DNA from: Gimesia algae
GTDB taxonomy: Bacteria; Planctomycetota; Planctomycetia; Planctomycetales; Planctomycetaceae
Direction of reading: 5' to 3'
Assembly (NCBI RefSeq): GCF_007746795.1
Contig: NZ_CP036343.1
Location: forward strand, 3,962,369-4,026,368
DNA: 64,000 nucleotides
Shown: positions 18,162 to 26,875 of the stretch, one piece after another
How the letters are laid out: every line of letters starts with the position of its first letter
Numbering within the stretch: the stretch's first letter is position 1
Notes under the pieces: generated by a model
The model's input: the letters and a program-made list of their open reading frames with translations, nothing else
What the model was told of the DNA's origin: nothing
The model's database searches: none
Made by a program: the position numbers and the translations under genes

Positions 18162-18512
18162 ATGGCAAAGAAAAAAGCAACACAGTCAGAAGCGCCTCTC
18201 TTCGAAGAATCACTGGCAGAATTGCAGGAAATCGTCTCCACACTGGAAGAGGGGACGGCTGGCCTTGAAGAATCAATGGAACACTTTGAACGCGGGGTGA
18301 AACTGCTCCGTTCGTGCTACCAGTCTCTGGAATCAGCCGAACAGAAAATTGAAATTCTAACCCGCGTTGATGCGGATGGGAATCCGGTACTGGAAGAGTT
18401 CGATGCCACCGCATCGATCGATACAAAAGGCCCTTCCAAAACGGGGCGTCGTAAAACCAGCTCCCCCAAAAAAGATTCCGATGAGAACGAGAACGACCGG
18501 ACGTTGTTCTAG
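18162..18512 (+). CDS. xseB: Exodeoxyribonuclease VII small subunit
   Basis: Small helical subunit that binds several copies to the XseA arm and is needed for ExoVII activity. Residues 12-65 carry the family pattern FEESLAELQEIVSTLEEG, LEESMEHFERGVKLLR, YQSLESAEQKIEIL. E. coli XseB has 80 residues; this product has 116 because of a charged, probably disordered tail rich in Lys, Ser, Asp and Asn. Located between xseA and coaX on the same strand, with 36 bases to the coaX start. Confidence 0.94.
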   Translation: MAKKKATQSEAPLFEESLAELQEIVSTLEEGTAGLEESMEHFERGVKLLRSCYQSLESAEQKIEILTRVDADGNPVLEEFDATASIDTKGPSKTGRRKTSSPKKDSDENENDRTLF

Positions 18513-18548
18513 TCTGACTGTAAAATGAATCAGCCAAAGTAGACTCTC

Positions 18549-19379
18549 ATGACACATTCACTGAAACAACTGGCCATCGATGTCGGCAACAGCCGAATCA
18601 AGTTCGTGGTTCTGCATACAAACCTTCCCGTTAAAGATTGCAAGCAGCTTCCTCTGGTAGAACACGCCGTGTCGATGCCGATCGACGAGCCGATTCCCTG
18701 GGATCAGTTAAGAAACTGGTTTGGCAATCAGCCTGAAGAACATTGCCAGAGTGTCGTCGCCGGTTCGAATCCACGGGGAATCATCAAGATTGTTTCCGAC
18801 TGGCCATTAACTCCACTCCCTTCACCTGTCGAAGTACTCAATACAGCGGATTTCCCTCTGGAAATCGATGTCGATGAGCCGCGTAAAGTGGGGATTGACC
18901 GGTTATTGAACGCAGTCGCCGCAAACACCTTACGGAATACAGATCAGGGTGCCATTATCGTCGACACCGGAACGGCGACAACCGTGGACGTTGTCTCAAC
19001 CGAGGGGCATTTCGTTGGTGGTTCAATTCTACCAGGATTTGAACTTTCCGCAAAATCTCTGCATGATTATACGGCACTTTTGCCACTCATTCCTGTAGCT
19101 GACCTGCGTCAGGCAGAGCCAGTCGTACTGGGAAATCATACTATAAATGCGATTCGCAGTGGCTTATTCTGGGGACAACTGGGTGCGATACGAGAATTGA
19201 TTCACCAGTTTCAAAATCATTCTCTATTCAAAACCAGTTCGGAATCACCACTGATTCTGCTCACTGGTGGCGGCTCCTCATTACTGGCGTCGCATCTTGA
19301 TGATCTAGTTCAGTTCGAGCCATTATTAACACTGCAGGGTCTGGCGATTGTTGCACAAAAAATCAGTGGGATCAGATAA
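18549..19379 (+). CDS. coaX: Type III pantothenate kinase
   Basis: ATP-dependent kinase that phosphorylates pantothenate in the first step of coenzyme A synthesis; CoaX enzymes are not inhibited by CoA and need a monovalent cation. The 276-residue ASKHA-fold protein shows the phosphate-1 motif AIDVGNSRIKF (residues 9-19), the KVGIDRLLNAVAAN motif near 115-128 and the second phosphate motif VDTGTATTVDVV near 140-151. GGSILPGFELSAKSLHDYTALLP follows in part. The 19386 GTPase gene begins six bases after the stop. Confidence 0.94.
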   Translation: MTHSLKQLAIDVGNSRIKFVVLHTNLPVKDCKQLPLVEHAVSMPIDEPIPWDQLRNWFGNQPEEHCQSVVAGSNPRGIIKIVSDWPLTPLPSPVEVLNTADFPLEIDVDEPRKVGIDRLLNAVAANTLRNTDQGAIIVDTGTATTVDVVSTEGHFVGGSILPGFELSAKSLHDYTALLPLIPVADLRQAEPVVLGNHTINAIRSGLFWGQLGAIRELIHQFQNHSLFKTSSESPLILLTGGGSSLLASHLDDLVQFEPLLTLQGLAIVAQKISGIR

Positions 19380-19385
19380 AACAAC

Positions 19386-20549
19386 ATGTCCCAATCGATT
19401 AATAATCAGAAACCGGTTTCCTGTTCCGCGGCACTGTTAACACCCCGTGGTCGGGGAGCCGTTGCGACAATACGCGTATCTGGCGAGTTGAATTCCGTTA
19501 CTGTCCCCATCAATGCCTGCTTCAATGCAGCCAATCAAAAACCACTTGAAGAACAACCACTGAATCGAATTGTATACGGACTCTGGGGACAATCCAGTAA
19601 TGAGGATCTGGTGATCTGCCGCCTCAATCTGACAACTGTTGATATTCACTGCCATGGCGGTATGGCTGCTGTGGATCGGATTCTTTCTGACCTCGAAGTA
19701 CATGGCTGCTTACGAAATTCATGGGAGCAGCTGGCGAAAATCACTAGAACTGTATTAGACGTCGAACTCGAGGAAAGACTCGCTGCAGCGACCACATTTC
19801 GAACAGCCGAAATTTTACTACGGCAGTCAGAAGGTCTGTTAAAATCAGCGTTTGAAGCACTCCTGCCAATGGAAGGTCAATCCTTTGATCCGGATCACTA
19901 TCATTCACAAATCCAGAACTTACTGTGCTGGGAACAATTCGGACTTCACCTGACCACCCCCTGGCGTGTTGTGCTCGCCGGACGTCCCAATGTTGGCAAA
20001 TCAAGCCTGATCAATACGATCCTCGGTTACGAGCGATCGATTGTCTTCAACGAGGCTGGTACCACCCGAGATGTACTTACGGCATCTACCGCTGTTGAGG
20101 GCTGGCCCATTCAGTTTTCCGATACTGCAGGCATTCGCGAACAGGCAGACGCTCTCGAAACGACGGGCATCCAGCGTGCAGAACAGATGATGAACTCCTC
20201 AGATTGCAATCTCATATTGATCGATATCAGCCAGCCCGAACAGGCAGACGACCAGCGACTCATCTCTTTATGGCCTGCATCAATCATTGTCGCCCACAAA
20301 TCAGATCTTCCGCAAAACTGGAAACAACCTCTTCCCCACGATGCGATCTCCGTCTCCTCGATGACGAAATCAGGTATCGATATCCTGCTGGATCGATTGA
20401 TTAAAAAACTTGTCCCCGAAGTTCCTGATGCAAACACACCTGTTCCAGTCACTTCGCGTCAGACCAGAATCCTACATCAGGCGATGGAAGAATTAAATGA
20501 ATCGAACCGGTCAGGTTACACCAGTCTGATTCAAGAACTTCTGTCTTAG
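19386..20549 (+). CDS. MnmE/TrmE-like GTPase lacking the catalytic C terminus
   Basis: GTPase of the TrmE-Era-Septin-like group. In MnmE the N-terminal domain binds a folate, the helical domain ends in a C-(I/L/V)-G-K motif whose Cys is catalytic, and the enzyme modifies wobble uridine of tRNAs. Here the N-terminal domain is recognisable (TPRGRGAVATIRVSG, residues 19-33; DIHCHGGMAAVDRIL near 86-100). The G domain has G1 GRPNVGKSS (199-207), G2 AGTTRDV (224-230), G3 DTAG (246-249), and a non-standard G4, AHKSD (303-307) instead of NKxD. The protein stops at 387 residues against about 455, right after the RQTRILHQAMEEL helix, so the C-terminal Cys motif is missing. Bases after the TAG do not restore it. 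Probably a paralogue with a different role; a true mnmE would be elsewhere. Confidence 0.85.
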   Translation: MSQSINNQKPVSCSAALLTPRGRGAVATIRVSGELNSVTVPINACFNAANQKPLEEQPLNRIVYGLWGQSSNEDLVICRLNLTTVDIHCHGGMAAVDRILSDLEVHGCLRNSWEQLAKITRTVLDVELEERLAAATTFRTAEILLRQSEGLLKSAFEALLPMEGQSFDPDHYHSQIQNLLCWEQFGLHLTTPWRVVLAGRPNVGKSSLINTILGYERSIVFNEAGTTRDVLTASTAVEGWPIQFSDTAGIREQADALETTGIQRAEQMMNSSDCNLILIDISQPEQADDQRLISLWPASIIVAHKSDLPQNWKQPLPHDAISVSSMTKSGIDILLDRLIKKLVPEVPDANTPVPVTSRQTRILHQAMEELNESNRSGYTSLIQELLS

Positions 20550-20567
20550 TACAACCTGGAATCCGAA

Positions 20568-21863
20568 TCAGATTCGAGACTTCAGCGTCTGTTTCCATTG
20601 CTGCAGAGCCATCATTAAATTGCCCTGCGTCCATAAAAGTGGGGTGATGTCATTGGGAACATACCTGCCTTTTTCCAGGTAATATGATTCAGGGCATTTA
20701 TACGGGCCAAATACAGACTCACTGGTCGTGAGTTGACTGAGGGAGCGATCCAGGTGAAAACGTTGCTTTTGTAAATCATCCTGATTGTCTGACAGTAGAA
20801 ACCTCTGACCATAAATCACCGACAATACTGAATCGAAAATGCACCATTGTGCTTCCTGGCCAGGCTTCAGCAATTGATCCCGACTGGACTGATCATCGCT
20901 GAAATCAACGGTGCGATCATCTTCTCCCAACATTTCTTTGTAGTCGGCACACCAGTAAGAGTCGCCTAGATAACGACGAATTCCATTCTCACCCATTAAA
21001 TTTGTTCGAACGTCTTCCATAATTGTCTCAGCCATTTCTCCCTGTACCAGACTCAGAGGGAAGATCAAAAAGAGCAACGCACCATCAGACTTTCGTGCCA
21101 GCAGGGGATCAGCCTGAATGCACTCAGCGGGCAGGATCTCATCCAAGGCAGTTTGGCCCTGTTCAATTAATGAGTCAACTGTGTCCGCAGTAACCGGAGC
21201 CCCGGCATGACAAAACTGATTCCAGTTTTTACTCTGGTCCAGGTAGCGTTTCAGCATTTTGATTCCACTGACCACCGTGCCAATACTGGAGGCTTCTATT
21301 TTCCGAGCCTCTTCCCAGTGACCACTGTCTGCGTCTTCCCAGTAGCGGATCGCTTCGAAGTATCGCACAAAGGAGGCCAGTAATTCCAGCGAAGCAGGAG
21401 TTGGCTCCAGCTTTCCCTGCGTCAGCAGCAGGCAATAGAACCAGACATAATACCCCAGCGCGTCATTTTGTGCGTGTGCCCACTTTTCATCAATCTCTCC
21501 GAGCGTATTTCCATCGAAACGAATGTGAGGCCGTTTCATCACTTTAGTGGCATTGGACTGTCCGGAAATAATCTGATCAAACCGATCCTGGTGCTTGATA
21601 AAATACTCCGTCAAAGTGGATATGGCCTTACAGGCTGGCCCCGACTTTCCCACTGCATTTAAAGCATGTGCAATATGAATATTATCTCGAACCCAGATAC
21701 TCTGATACCCGGTTGATTCATGAGCAATGGCCGCCGGAAACAGTCCATTATTCAAAGCCGGAAAAGAAAACGTTCCCTGTTCTTCCAGAAAACTGACTAA
21801 TTCTTCTGTTTCAGCAACGGTCTGAAGTGATTTTTTTAGTGAGCGAAAATGTTCGTCATCCAT
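20568..21863 (-). CDS. GH15-like (glucoamylase / phosphorylase kinase alpha-type) protein
   Basis: 431-residue protein with the (alpha/alpha)6-barrel signature of glycoside hydrolase family 15 and the related N-terminal domain of phosphorylase kinase alpha. Diagnostic stretches are WVRDNIHIAHAL (57-68), RPHIRFDGNTLGEIDEKWAH (in part 111-130), QNDALGYYVWFY (132-143) and HWEEARKIEASSIGTV (182-197). GH15 enzymes release glucose from starch or glycogen ends, while the kinase-type domains may only bind glycogen-like glycans. No signal peptide is seen, so it is probably cytoplasmic. Which acidic residues act as catalytic acid and base cannot be assigned. Convergent with the GTPase gene (18-base gap) and divergent from the GT39-TPR gene. 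Confidence 0.8.
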   Translation of the reverse strand: MDDEHFRSLKKSLQTVAETEELVSFLEEQGTFSFPALNNGLFPAAIAHESTGYQSIWVRDNIHIAHALNAVGKSGPACKAISTLTEYFIKHQDRFDQIISGQSNATKVMKRPHIRFDGNTLGEIDEKWAHAQNDALGYYVWFYCLLLTQGKLEPTPASLELLASFVRYFEAIRYWEDADSGHWEEARKIEASSIGTVVSGIKMLKRYLDQSKNWNQFCHAGAPVTADTVDSLIEQGQTALDEILPAECIQADPLLARKSDGALLFLIFPLSLVQGEMAETIMEDVRTNLMGENGIRRYLGDSYWCADYKEMLGEDDRTVDFSDDQSSRDQLLKPGQEAQWCIFDSVLSVIYGQRFLLSDNQDDLQKQRFHLDRSLSQLTTSESVFGPYKCPESYYLEKGRYVPNDITPLLWTQGNLMMALQQWKQTLKSRI

Positions 21864-22210
21864 GAGGAAATACCTGCTTTAAATCTTAAACAGCCCAAAC
21901 GGGTAATATACCAGACTTGATCAATCCATAAAAAGACCACGAGGCGCGCCTCGAATTGTGAAACAATTGCCCTCAAAATGCAACGGCAGGTCGATGAGCC
22001 TGAGAAATTCAGGATCGTTTCAAATGATCAACATTGTTGATTTAATGCATCATTTCAAAGATGTCAACAATAGAGCAACAGTGCCTGTTCGACGAGAACG
22101 TCTCCGGAAAGCTTCCTGGAAAGTACTACAATCTGCAGCACCACTTCCTTCACTCACTTCACAGCGATGTTGACTTCACAATCATTTCCCTGATGGAAGA
22201 GGAATAAGAT
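21864..22210. other. Divergent intergenic region with a GC palindrome and nested inverted repeats
   Basis: This 347-base region separates the divergent GH15-like and glycosyltransferase genes. It contains a perfect 14-bp palindrome, CGAGGCGCGCCTCG, at 21940-21953. Further in lie ATCAACA-T-TGTTGAT at 22027-22041, nested inside AAATGAT (22022-22028) and ATCATTT (22049-22055). A 71-codon open frame at 21958-22173 overlaps these repeats but has no Shine-Dalgarno site and no recognisable content, so it is not called. Confidence 0.45.
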
Positions 22211-24874
22211 TTGCGGTTCTTCTATTCCTATCGGTCTCATTCCCATACACAACCCGTTTTGAAAATTCGAGCCGCCCGCATGAACGCTCTCGCTCAACCA
22301 GTGCCCCGCCTGCATAAATACAGCATCCTGCTATTGCTGATTATTTTTTCCGGTATGATTCTGGCGCGATGGAACCAGCTCTATTTCTATACTCCAGACA
22401 GTGGCCGTTATGTCACAATGGCCAAATCCCTGGTAAATGGAACCGGTTATCGAGAAATTGACACACCTGGCGAACCCCTTTATTCGCATCGGCCTCCGGG
22501 GATGTCGGTTCTCCTGGCACCAGCGGCATTGATTGCCCCCTATAATGTACTTGTGGCAAAAGCAACCGTCTGGCTATCGAGTCTTGCCCTGTTGGCGTTG
22601 CTCTATTTTTACGTCATCTGCTTGCTGAGACCAGACACTGAGCAGAGCACGACTGTTAAAACCAGTACTTACTGGACCGCTTTATTGATTACCGGACTGT
22701 TGGCACTCAATCCCTACACATTACTTTTTTCTACACTGGTAATGAGCGAAATCCCCTTCATGGTTTGTTCGCTGGCAATTCTTTACGTACTCGCCATTCG
22801 ACCGGACCACCCTGGAAAAGGCCAACTGATTATATTCACCAGTCTATTAATCTTTCTTCCATTTTTAAGAACAATTGGTATCGCCATGATTCTGGCAACA
22901 GGCGCCTGGGCGATCTTCCGCAATGCACGCTGGCGGTGGCTCATTGGAGTATTTTGTTCGATTACGGCTTCCGGCATGTGGATGATTCGCAATTCTTCAA
23001 TTGGTAGGACAGGATACACGTCAATCGCACTCGGTGAATTTAAATCTCAGGGAATTGTGGGCACTCTGCTGCGAATGATTGAAAGAATCACGTCGCATTT
23101 TGAACATCTCGCTCAACAGCTTTTTCCAAATTTGCCCGGTTCTCAACCCAGATATTCAGCAATGATACTGGATAATATTACTTATCTACCGGGGCCTGGC
23201 TGGTTGTATCTATTCCTGGCCGCTGTGGTAATTCTAATCTCAATATACGGCATGTTGAACTGCCGAAGAAAAGGGGGAACAGTTGCCCTTGGATATCTGG
23301 TTCTCAGTATGGCGGTTCTCTCACTCTGGCCTTGGATTCAACCGCGATTTACTTTTCCTCTGCTACCAATCGTACTGGCATATTTGCCAGCAGGATATAT
23401 CGCTTTCGCAAAACACTTCCAGTTTTCTCGACCAATGATTCGTTCCATTTTAGCAGGGGCTGTGTCGGCTATCGCTTTATACTTTGGATGCATACAGATA
23501 AAAACAGACTATCAGCTTATTCACGCAAACGTGCAAATGCTAACCAATCCCAATCACTTTTACTCTCATCAGATGCCGGGAAGTGCCTTCAGTCACTGGA
23601 CCGCAGCAGGCGAATGGATTAACCAGAATTCAGAGGAGCACAGCCGAATCATGGCTCGGCAGTCAGCAACTGCGACTACGGCTCAGCGTTATCAAAAGCT
23701 GGCTTACTTTGATCTTTTTACAGCTGAGACACTTCATAAAGCGATTCAACAATTCCATGCGAATTATCTTGTCACACTCAATAAAAATCATGGACTGGTT
23801 TTCTCCTGGTATCTGATGGATGAAGATCTGGTATATCGCCTCAACCCGGTTTACGATGAACGGGGGATAATGGTAATCAAAATCGAGCCTAATCGAAGTG
23901 GCACCATCAGAGAGAAATATTATTCCGCTGACGAATCACTTAGATTCGCTCGCAATGCCTACAAAAAATTTCCACATCGTTCTAATCTTCAGTCAGAACT
24001 CGCAGGGGAACTGTTCAATAGCGGACACTACGAGGAAGTAATTGATTTTCTCCAGAAGCTGCAACAGAAAAATATCAAAGATATGAATCTCACATTTCTA
24101 CTGGGCTGGAGTTATATAAAAACAAAACAGTACAAGAAAGCAATCCGTGAATTTGAGGCAGCTCTCAGAATGCCTGGTCAGAAACTGATTCGAGGGAATT
24201 TGTTACGAGGGATTCATACCGCACAAAAGGCATTGGCAGAGGAGCATAGCACAGACTCAAAACGATCTGAATCCACGCATCAATCCGGCGAAAAGAAGCT
24301 AAAGACTGCCAGGCTGTATTGGAAAAACTATCAAATCAATAAAGCGGAACAGTATCTGTCCAAAGCACTTGAAGAAGGGTCTCTTCAGCCAGAAATTCAT
24401 GCAGAGCTTTGTACTCTGCTGGCTAAGGTTTATCTTGTAAAAGAAAATAAACCAGCTGCCGTTGAACAGCTCAATCTTGCAGTCACATCTGGAGGAACGG
24501 AGGCTGCAGATATCCTGAAGATGCTGGAACGAGAAGAAAAAGTGGAAATTCTATTAAATAACGACAAACAGAATGATGATGCAAAATCGATTCAACATGC
24601 CGCAGAAATACTGCCCGACATACTGACTCTAGTGGAATGGTATCAGGAATTCGGAGTTCCCGGCAAAGCACTCAACCTGCTTGAACGGGCGAATACATCA
24701 ATTCCGAACCAGCCAGAATTGTTGAAGTTACTTCTCCAGAAACAGCTGTTTTATTCTCTGGTTGCAGAAGCAGAAGCAACTTTAATACAGTTAAACAAAC
24801 TGACTTCAGATGATTCCGGACTCAACGAGGCTGCCCAGCAGATAAAGGAACTGCAGCAGCTTCCCCGTTTCTAA
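22211..24874 (+). CDS. GT39/ArnT-type membrane glycosyltransferase fused to TPR repeats
   Basis: Polytopic inner-membrane protein of 887 residues. The N-terminal half has the GT-C layout of dolichyl-/polyprenyl-phosphate sugar transferases (PMT/ArnT): a first transmembrane segment at about 38-55, then an acidic first periplasmic loop YTPDSGRYVTMAKSLVNGTG, with an Asp at the usual catalytic place, and SHRPPGMSVLLAP. About ten further hydrophobic segments reach residue 430. The rest contains tetratricopeptide-like helices from about 575 (LRFARNAYKKFPHRSNLQSE, LLGWSYIKTKQYKKAIREFE). Such enzymes transfer sugars from lipid carriers to proteins or lipids outside the cytoplasm; the acceptor is unknown. 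The TTG start at 22211 is kept because AAGAGGAA lies about eight bases upstream. ATG 22280 (23 codons later) is the alternative but lacks a site. Confidence 0.78.
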   Translation: MRFFYSYRSHSHTQPVLKIRAARMNALAQPVPRLHKYSILLLLIIFSGMILARWNQLYFYTPDSGRYVTMAKSLVNGTGYREIDTPGEPLYSHRPPGMSVLLAPAALIAPYNVLVAKATVWLSSLALLALLYFYVICLLRPDTEQSTTVKTSTYWTALLITGLLALNPYTLLFSTLVMSEIPFMVCSLAILYVLAIRPDHPGKGQLIIFTSLLIFLPFLRTIGIAMILATGAWAIFRNARWRWLIGVFCSITASGMWMIRNSSIGRTGYTSIALGEFKSQGIVGTLLRMIERITSHFEHLAQQLFPNLPGSQPRYSAMILDNITYLPGPGWLYLFLAAVVILISIYGMLNCRRKGGTVALGYLVLSMAVLSLWPWIQPRFTFPLLPIVLAYLPAGYIAFAKHFQFSRPMIRSILAGAVSAIALYFGCIQIKTDYQLIHANVQMLTNPNHFYSHQMPGSAFSHWTAAGEWINQNSEEHSRIMARQSATATTAQRYQKLAYFDLFTAETLHKAIQQFHANYLVTLNKNHGLVFSWYLMDEDLVYRLNPVYDERGIMVIKIEPNRSGTIREKYYSADESLRFARNAYKKFPHRSNLQSELAGELFNSGHYEEVIDFLQKLQQKNIKDMNLTFLLGWSYIKTKQYKKAIREFEAALRMPGQKLIRGNLLRGIHTAQKALAEEHSTDSKRSESTHQSGEKKLKTARLYWKNYQINKAEQYLSKALEEGSLQPEIHAELCTLLAKVYLVKENKPAAVEQLNLAVTSGGTEAADILKMLEREEKVEILLNNDKQNDDAKSIQHAAEILPDILTLVEWYQEFGVPGKALNLLERANTSIPNQPELLKLLLQKQLFYSLVAEAEATLIQLNKLTSDDSGLNEAAQQIKELQQLPRF

Positions 24875-24993
24875 AATGCAACTATCGATGTTTCTGGATG
24901 CGTTATTTTCAACTCTATCTGGCACTGTATAAATCAGGGTGTAGAATTTATTAGTTAACAGATTGTTGCGGGCCAGTAACGGAGGGACGTTCG

Positions 24994-25134
24994 ATGGAAC
25001 TCTGGATCGACGGCTGGATGGATTATCTGCTGAATGCCTGGCAGAACGCAACGGCGACTGATTACTTACTATTGATGACCTGTGTGATTGTGATTGGTGG
25101 TATCTTTAACATCCACCGTAGCAGCGTACGATAA
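24994..25134 (+). CDS. Small single-pass membrane protein (46 residues)
   Basis: A short, well-signalled reading frame: GGAGG at 24981-24985 lies eight bases before ATG 24994, one of the best ribosome binding sites in the window. The product starts MELWIDGWMDYLLNAW, has one hydrophobic segment (about residues 24-40, YLLLMTCVIVIGGIFNI) and ends in a short basic tail, HRSSVR. This suggests an inner-membrane protein with the C terminus inside. It lies 119 bases after the glycosyltransferase gene on the same strand. Its TAA ends at 25134 and the stop of the opposite-strand S4 gene begins at 25135, so the two abut exactly. I do not recognise a family. Confidence 0.6.
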   Translation: MELWIDGWMDYLLNAWQNATATDYLLLMTCVIVIGGIFNIHRSSVR

Positions 25135-25350
25135 TCAGTACTCATCAGTCACTTCCACACACCACTCTTCTCCGGCATACGCAACAATGTCTCCGGGTGA
25201 GAGCTGTTTACGTCGCCGTGTTTCTACTACGCCGTTCACGGTTACCTCCCCCCCCTGGATGACCACTTTGGCATGCCCCCCGGTTCCGACGGCTGCCTGA
25301 ATTTTTAGAAACTGATCCAATCGAATCGGTGGCCTATCGTCTGATACCAT
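25135..25350 (-). CDS. S4-domain RNA-binding protein (YbcJ-like)
   Basis: 71-residue protein consisting of one S4 RNA-binding domain. IRLDQFLKIQAAVGTGGHAK (in part) and the GGEVTVNGVVETRRRKQLSPGD stretch (in part) match the small YbcJ/RqcP-like S4 group, some of whose members bind ribosomal or tRNA structures. The typical length is about 70. Transcribed with the upstream sulfatase gene at only four bases' distance, although no functional link is expected. The exact RNA target is unknown. Confidence 0.88.
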   Translation of the reverse strand: MVSDDRPPIRLDQFLKIQAAVGTGGHAKVVIQGGEVTVNGVVETRRRKQLSPGDIVAYAGEEWCVEVTDEY

Positions 25351-25354
25351 ATCG

Positions 25355-26779
25355 TTACTGTTTCTTTTGAGAGGGTTTCGTTTTTTTCTTCTTCGGTTGC
25401 CAGTTTTTTTTCAATTTCTCAAGTTCCTCTGCCGTGGGTGCTTTGAAAGTGGCAGCCTGTGGAGTCTCTGATACCAGTGGACTTGTATCGCCTGTTTTCT
25501 TCTGCCAGTCTTTCATCGCCGTCCCTAAACGATCTGTGTGAGACTGACAGCCAGCTTGTCCAAATAAATTTTCCGTTTCCTGGGGATCATTCTGTAAATC
25601 GAACAACTGTGATTTATTGATCTGAGGATAGGTAATCAGTTTCCAGCGATCATCGCGGACAGAGCGTTGTACATCTTTATAAGCGGTAAACAGCGTCTCC
25701 CTGATTTGAGATTTCTCACCATCAATCACAGGCCACATGCTTTCGGCATCCAGTCCCTGTGGAATCTCGGTTCCCACCATTTCACAAACCGTGGGAAAAA
25801 TATCATACAGGTACACCAGCGCGTCACTCTGGCCATGCGAAATCCCTGGTCCCGAAAAAATCAGCGGAGACTTCATACTATGCTCATAGAGACTCTGCTT
25901 TCCCATCAATCCGTGGCTGCCAACAGCCAGGCCATGATCGGAAGAAAAAATGATGATGGTATTGTCATACTCTCCACTGGCTTTCAATGCTTTTAAAAGA
26001 CGACCAATATGCCCATCCAAGCCAGTAATATCAGCATAGTAATCATGGAGATGTTTTCGAACTTCTGCTTTGCTACGGGGGAAACCTGCCAGCAGTTCGT
26101 CGCGCACCACCTGCTCTCCGTTATTAAAGGGATGCAGAGGCAGATAATTTTTGGGTAGTGGAATTTCCTCACGCTCATACAAATCCATATATTCCTGAGC
26201 GGCAACCCTGGGGTCATGTGGGCAGGCAAACGCCAGGTACATGAAAAAGGGCTGGGCTTCCTTCTTCTGCAGAAACTCAATCGCGTCATCAACAATTTCT
26301 TTACCCGGCTGTCCCAAGAGACGAGCCTGGGAATCGTTCAGGTATTTCGACTGATCAAACCGTTTATGAATTTCCGCTGCCGTATTTCCTTTTTTGCCAT
26401 GATGGTAAGTGTAGTAACCGGCTGCTTTCATGGAATCCGGGAAATTCGGTTTTTCAGCAGAAGCGTAGCGCCCCGTCCAGCGAAAGTAAGTTCGCCCGCT
26501 GAGCAGCATATTTCGACTGCAGACACAAACAGCGCCGGAGTTACTTCCCAGACAATAAGCATTGTTGAAGATAAAACCACTCTGGACCAGCTGATCCAGA
26601 TGAGGGGTCTTGATCAGGGGATTACCCAAAGCATGGATCGTGTCTGCACGTTGATCATCCGTGAATAAAAACAGGACATTCGGTTTTGGCTTTTCAGCGG
26701 CAGCCAGGGTACTGCTGGTTAAAATAGTGAAACAGAGTATGGAAAATAAAGCAAAAAATTCTCTGTACCGAAAACTCAT
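25355..26779 (-). CDS. Exported type I sulfatase
   Basis: Formylglycine-dependent sulfatase of the alkaline phosphatase superfamily, 474 residues, exported (signal peptide about 1-28). Metal ligands appear in FLFTDDQRADT (D41, D42) and later FSSDHGLAVGSHGLMGK. The maturation motif reads C85-V-C87-S-R89; type I sulfatases usually have C-x-P/A-S-R, so the third position is Cys. This variant is followed by the expected LLSGR segment. Marine planctomycetes use such enzymes to desulfate algal and animal polysaccharides. The start ATG 26779 is decided by GGAGG five bases upstream (plus-strand complement 26785-26789); a TTG four codons earlier overlaps that site. The C terminus is lysine-rich. The substrate is unknown. 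Confidence 0.92.
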   Translation of the reverse strand: MSFRYREFFALFSILCFTILTSSTLAAAEKPKPNVLFLFTDDQRADTIHALGNPLIKTPHLDQLVQSGFIFNNAYCLGSNSGAVCVCSRNMLLSGRTYFRWTGRYASAEKPNFPDSMKAAGYYTYHHGKKGNTAAEIHKRFDQSKYLNDSQARLLGQPGKEIVDDAIEFLQKKEAQPFFMYLAFACPHDPRVAAQEYMDLYEREEIPLPKNYLPLHPFNNGEQVVRDELLAGFPRSKAEVRKHLHDYYADITGLDGHIGRLLKALKASGEYDNTIIIFSSDHGLAVGSHGLMGKQSLYEHSMKSPLIFSGPGISHGQSDALVYLYDIFPTVCEMVGTEIPQGLDAESMWPVIDGEKSQIRETLFTAYKDVQRSVRDDRWKLITYPQINKSQLFDLQNDPQETENLFGQAGCQSHTDRLGTAMKDWQKKTGDTSPLVSETPQAATFKAPTAEELEKLKKNWQPKKKKTKPSQKKQ

Positions 26780-26875
26780 GAATGCCTCCAAGATTGAGCG
26801 TCAATTTGGTATCCTGACAGTCGCTGGATCGCCGATCGAATACAACCTGTTCAATATATATCAAGGAACACCCAA

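Noticed and set aside
18764..18778. GGTTCGAATCC, the T-loop consensus of tRNA genes
   Set aside because: It lies inside the coaX reading frame, and no acceptor stem or anticodon arm can be folded around it.
21958..22173. 71-codon open frame before the GT39-TPR gene
   Set aside because: No ribosome binding site, mixed composition, and it overlaps inverted repeats of the divergent intergenic region.
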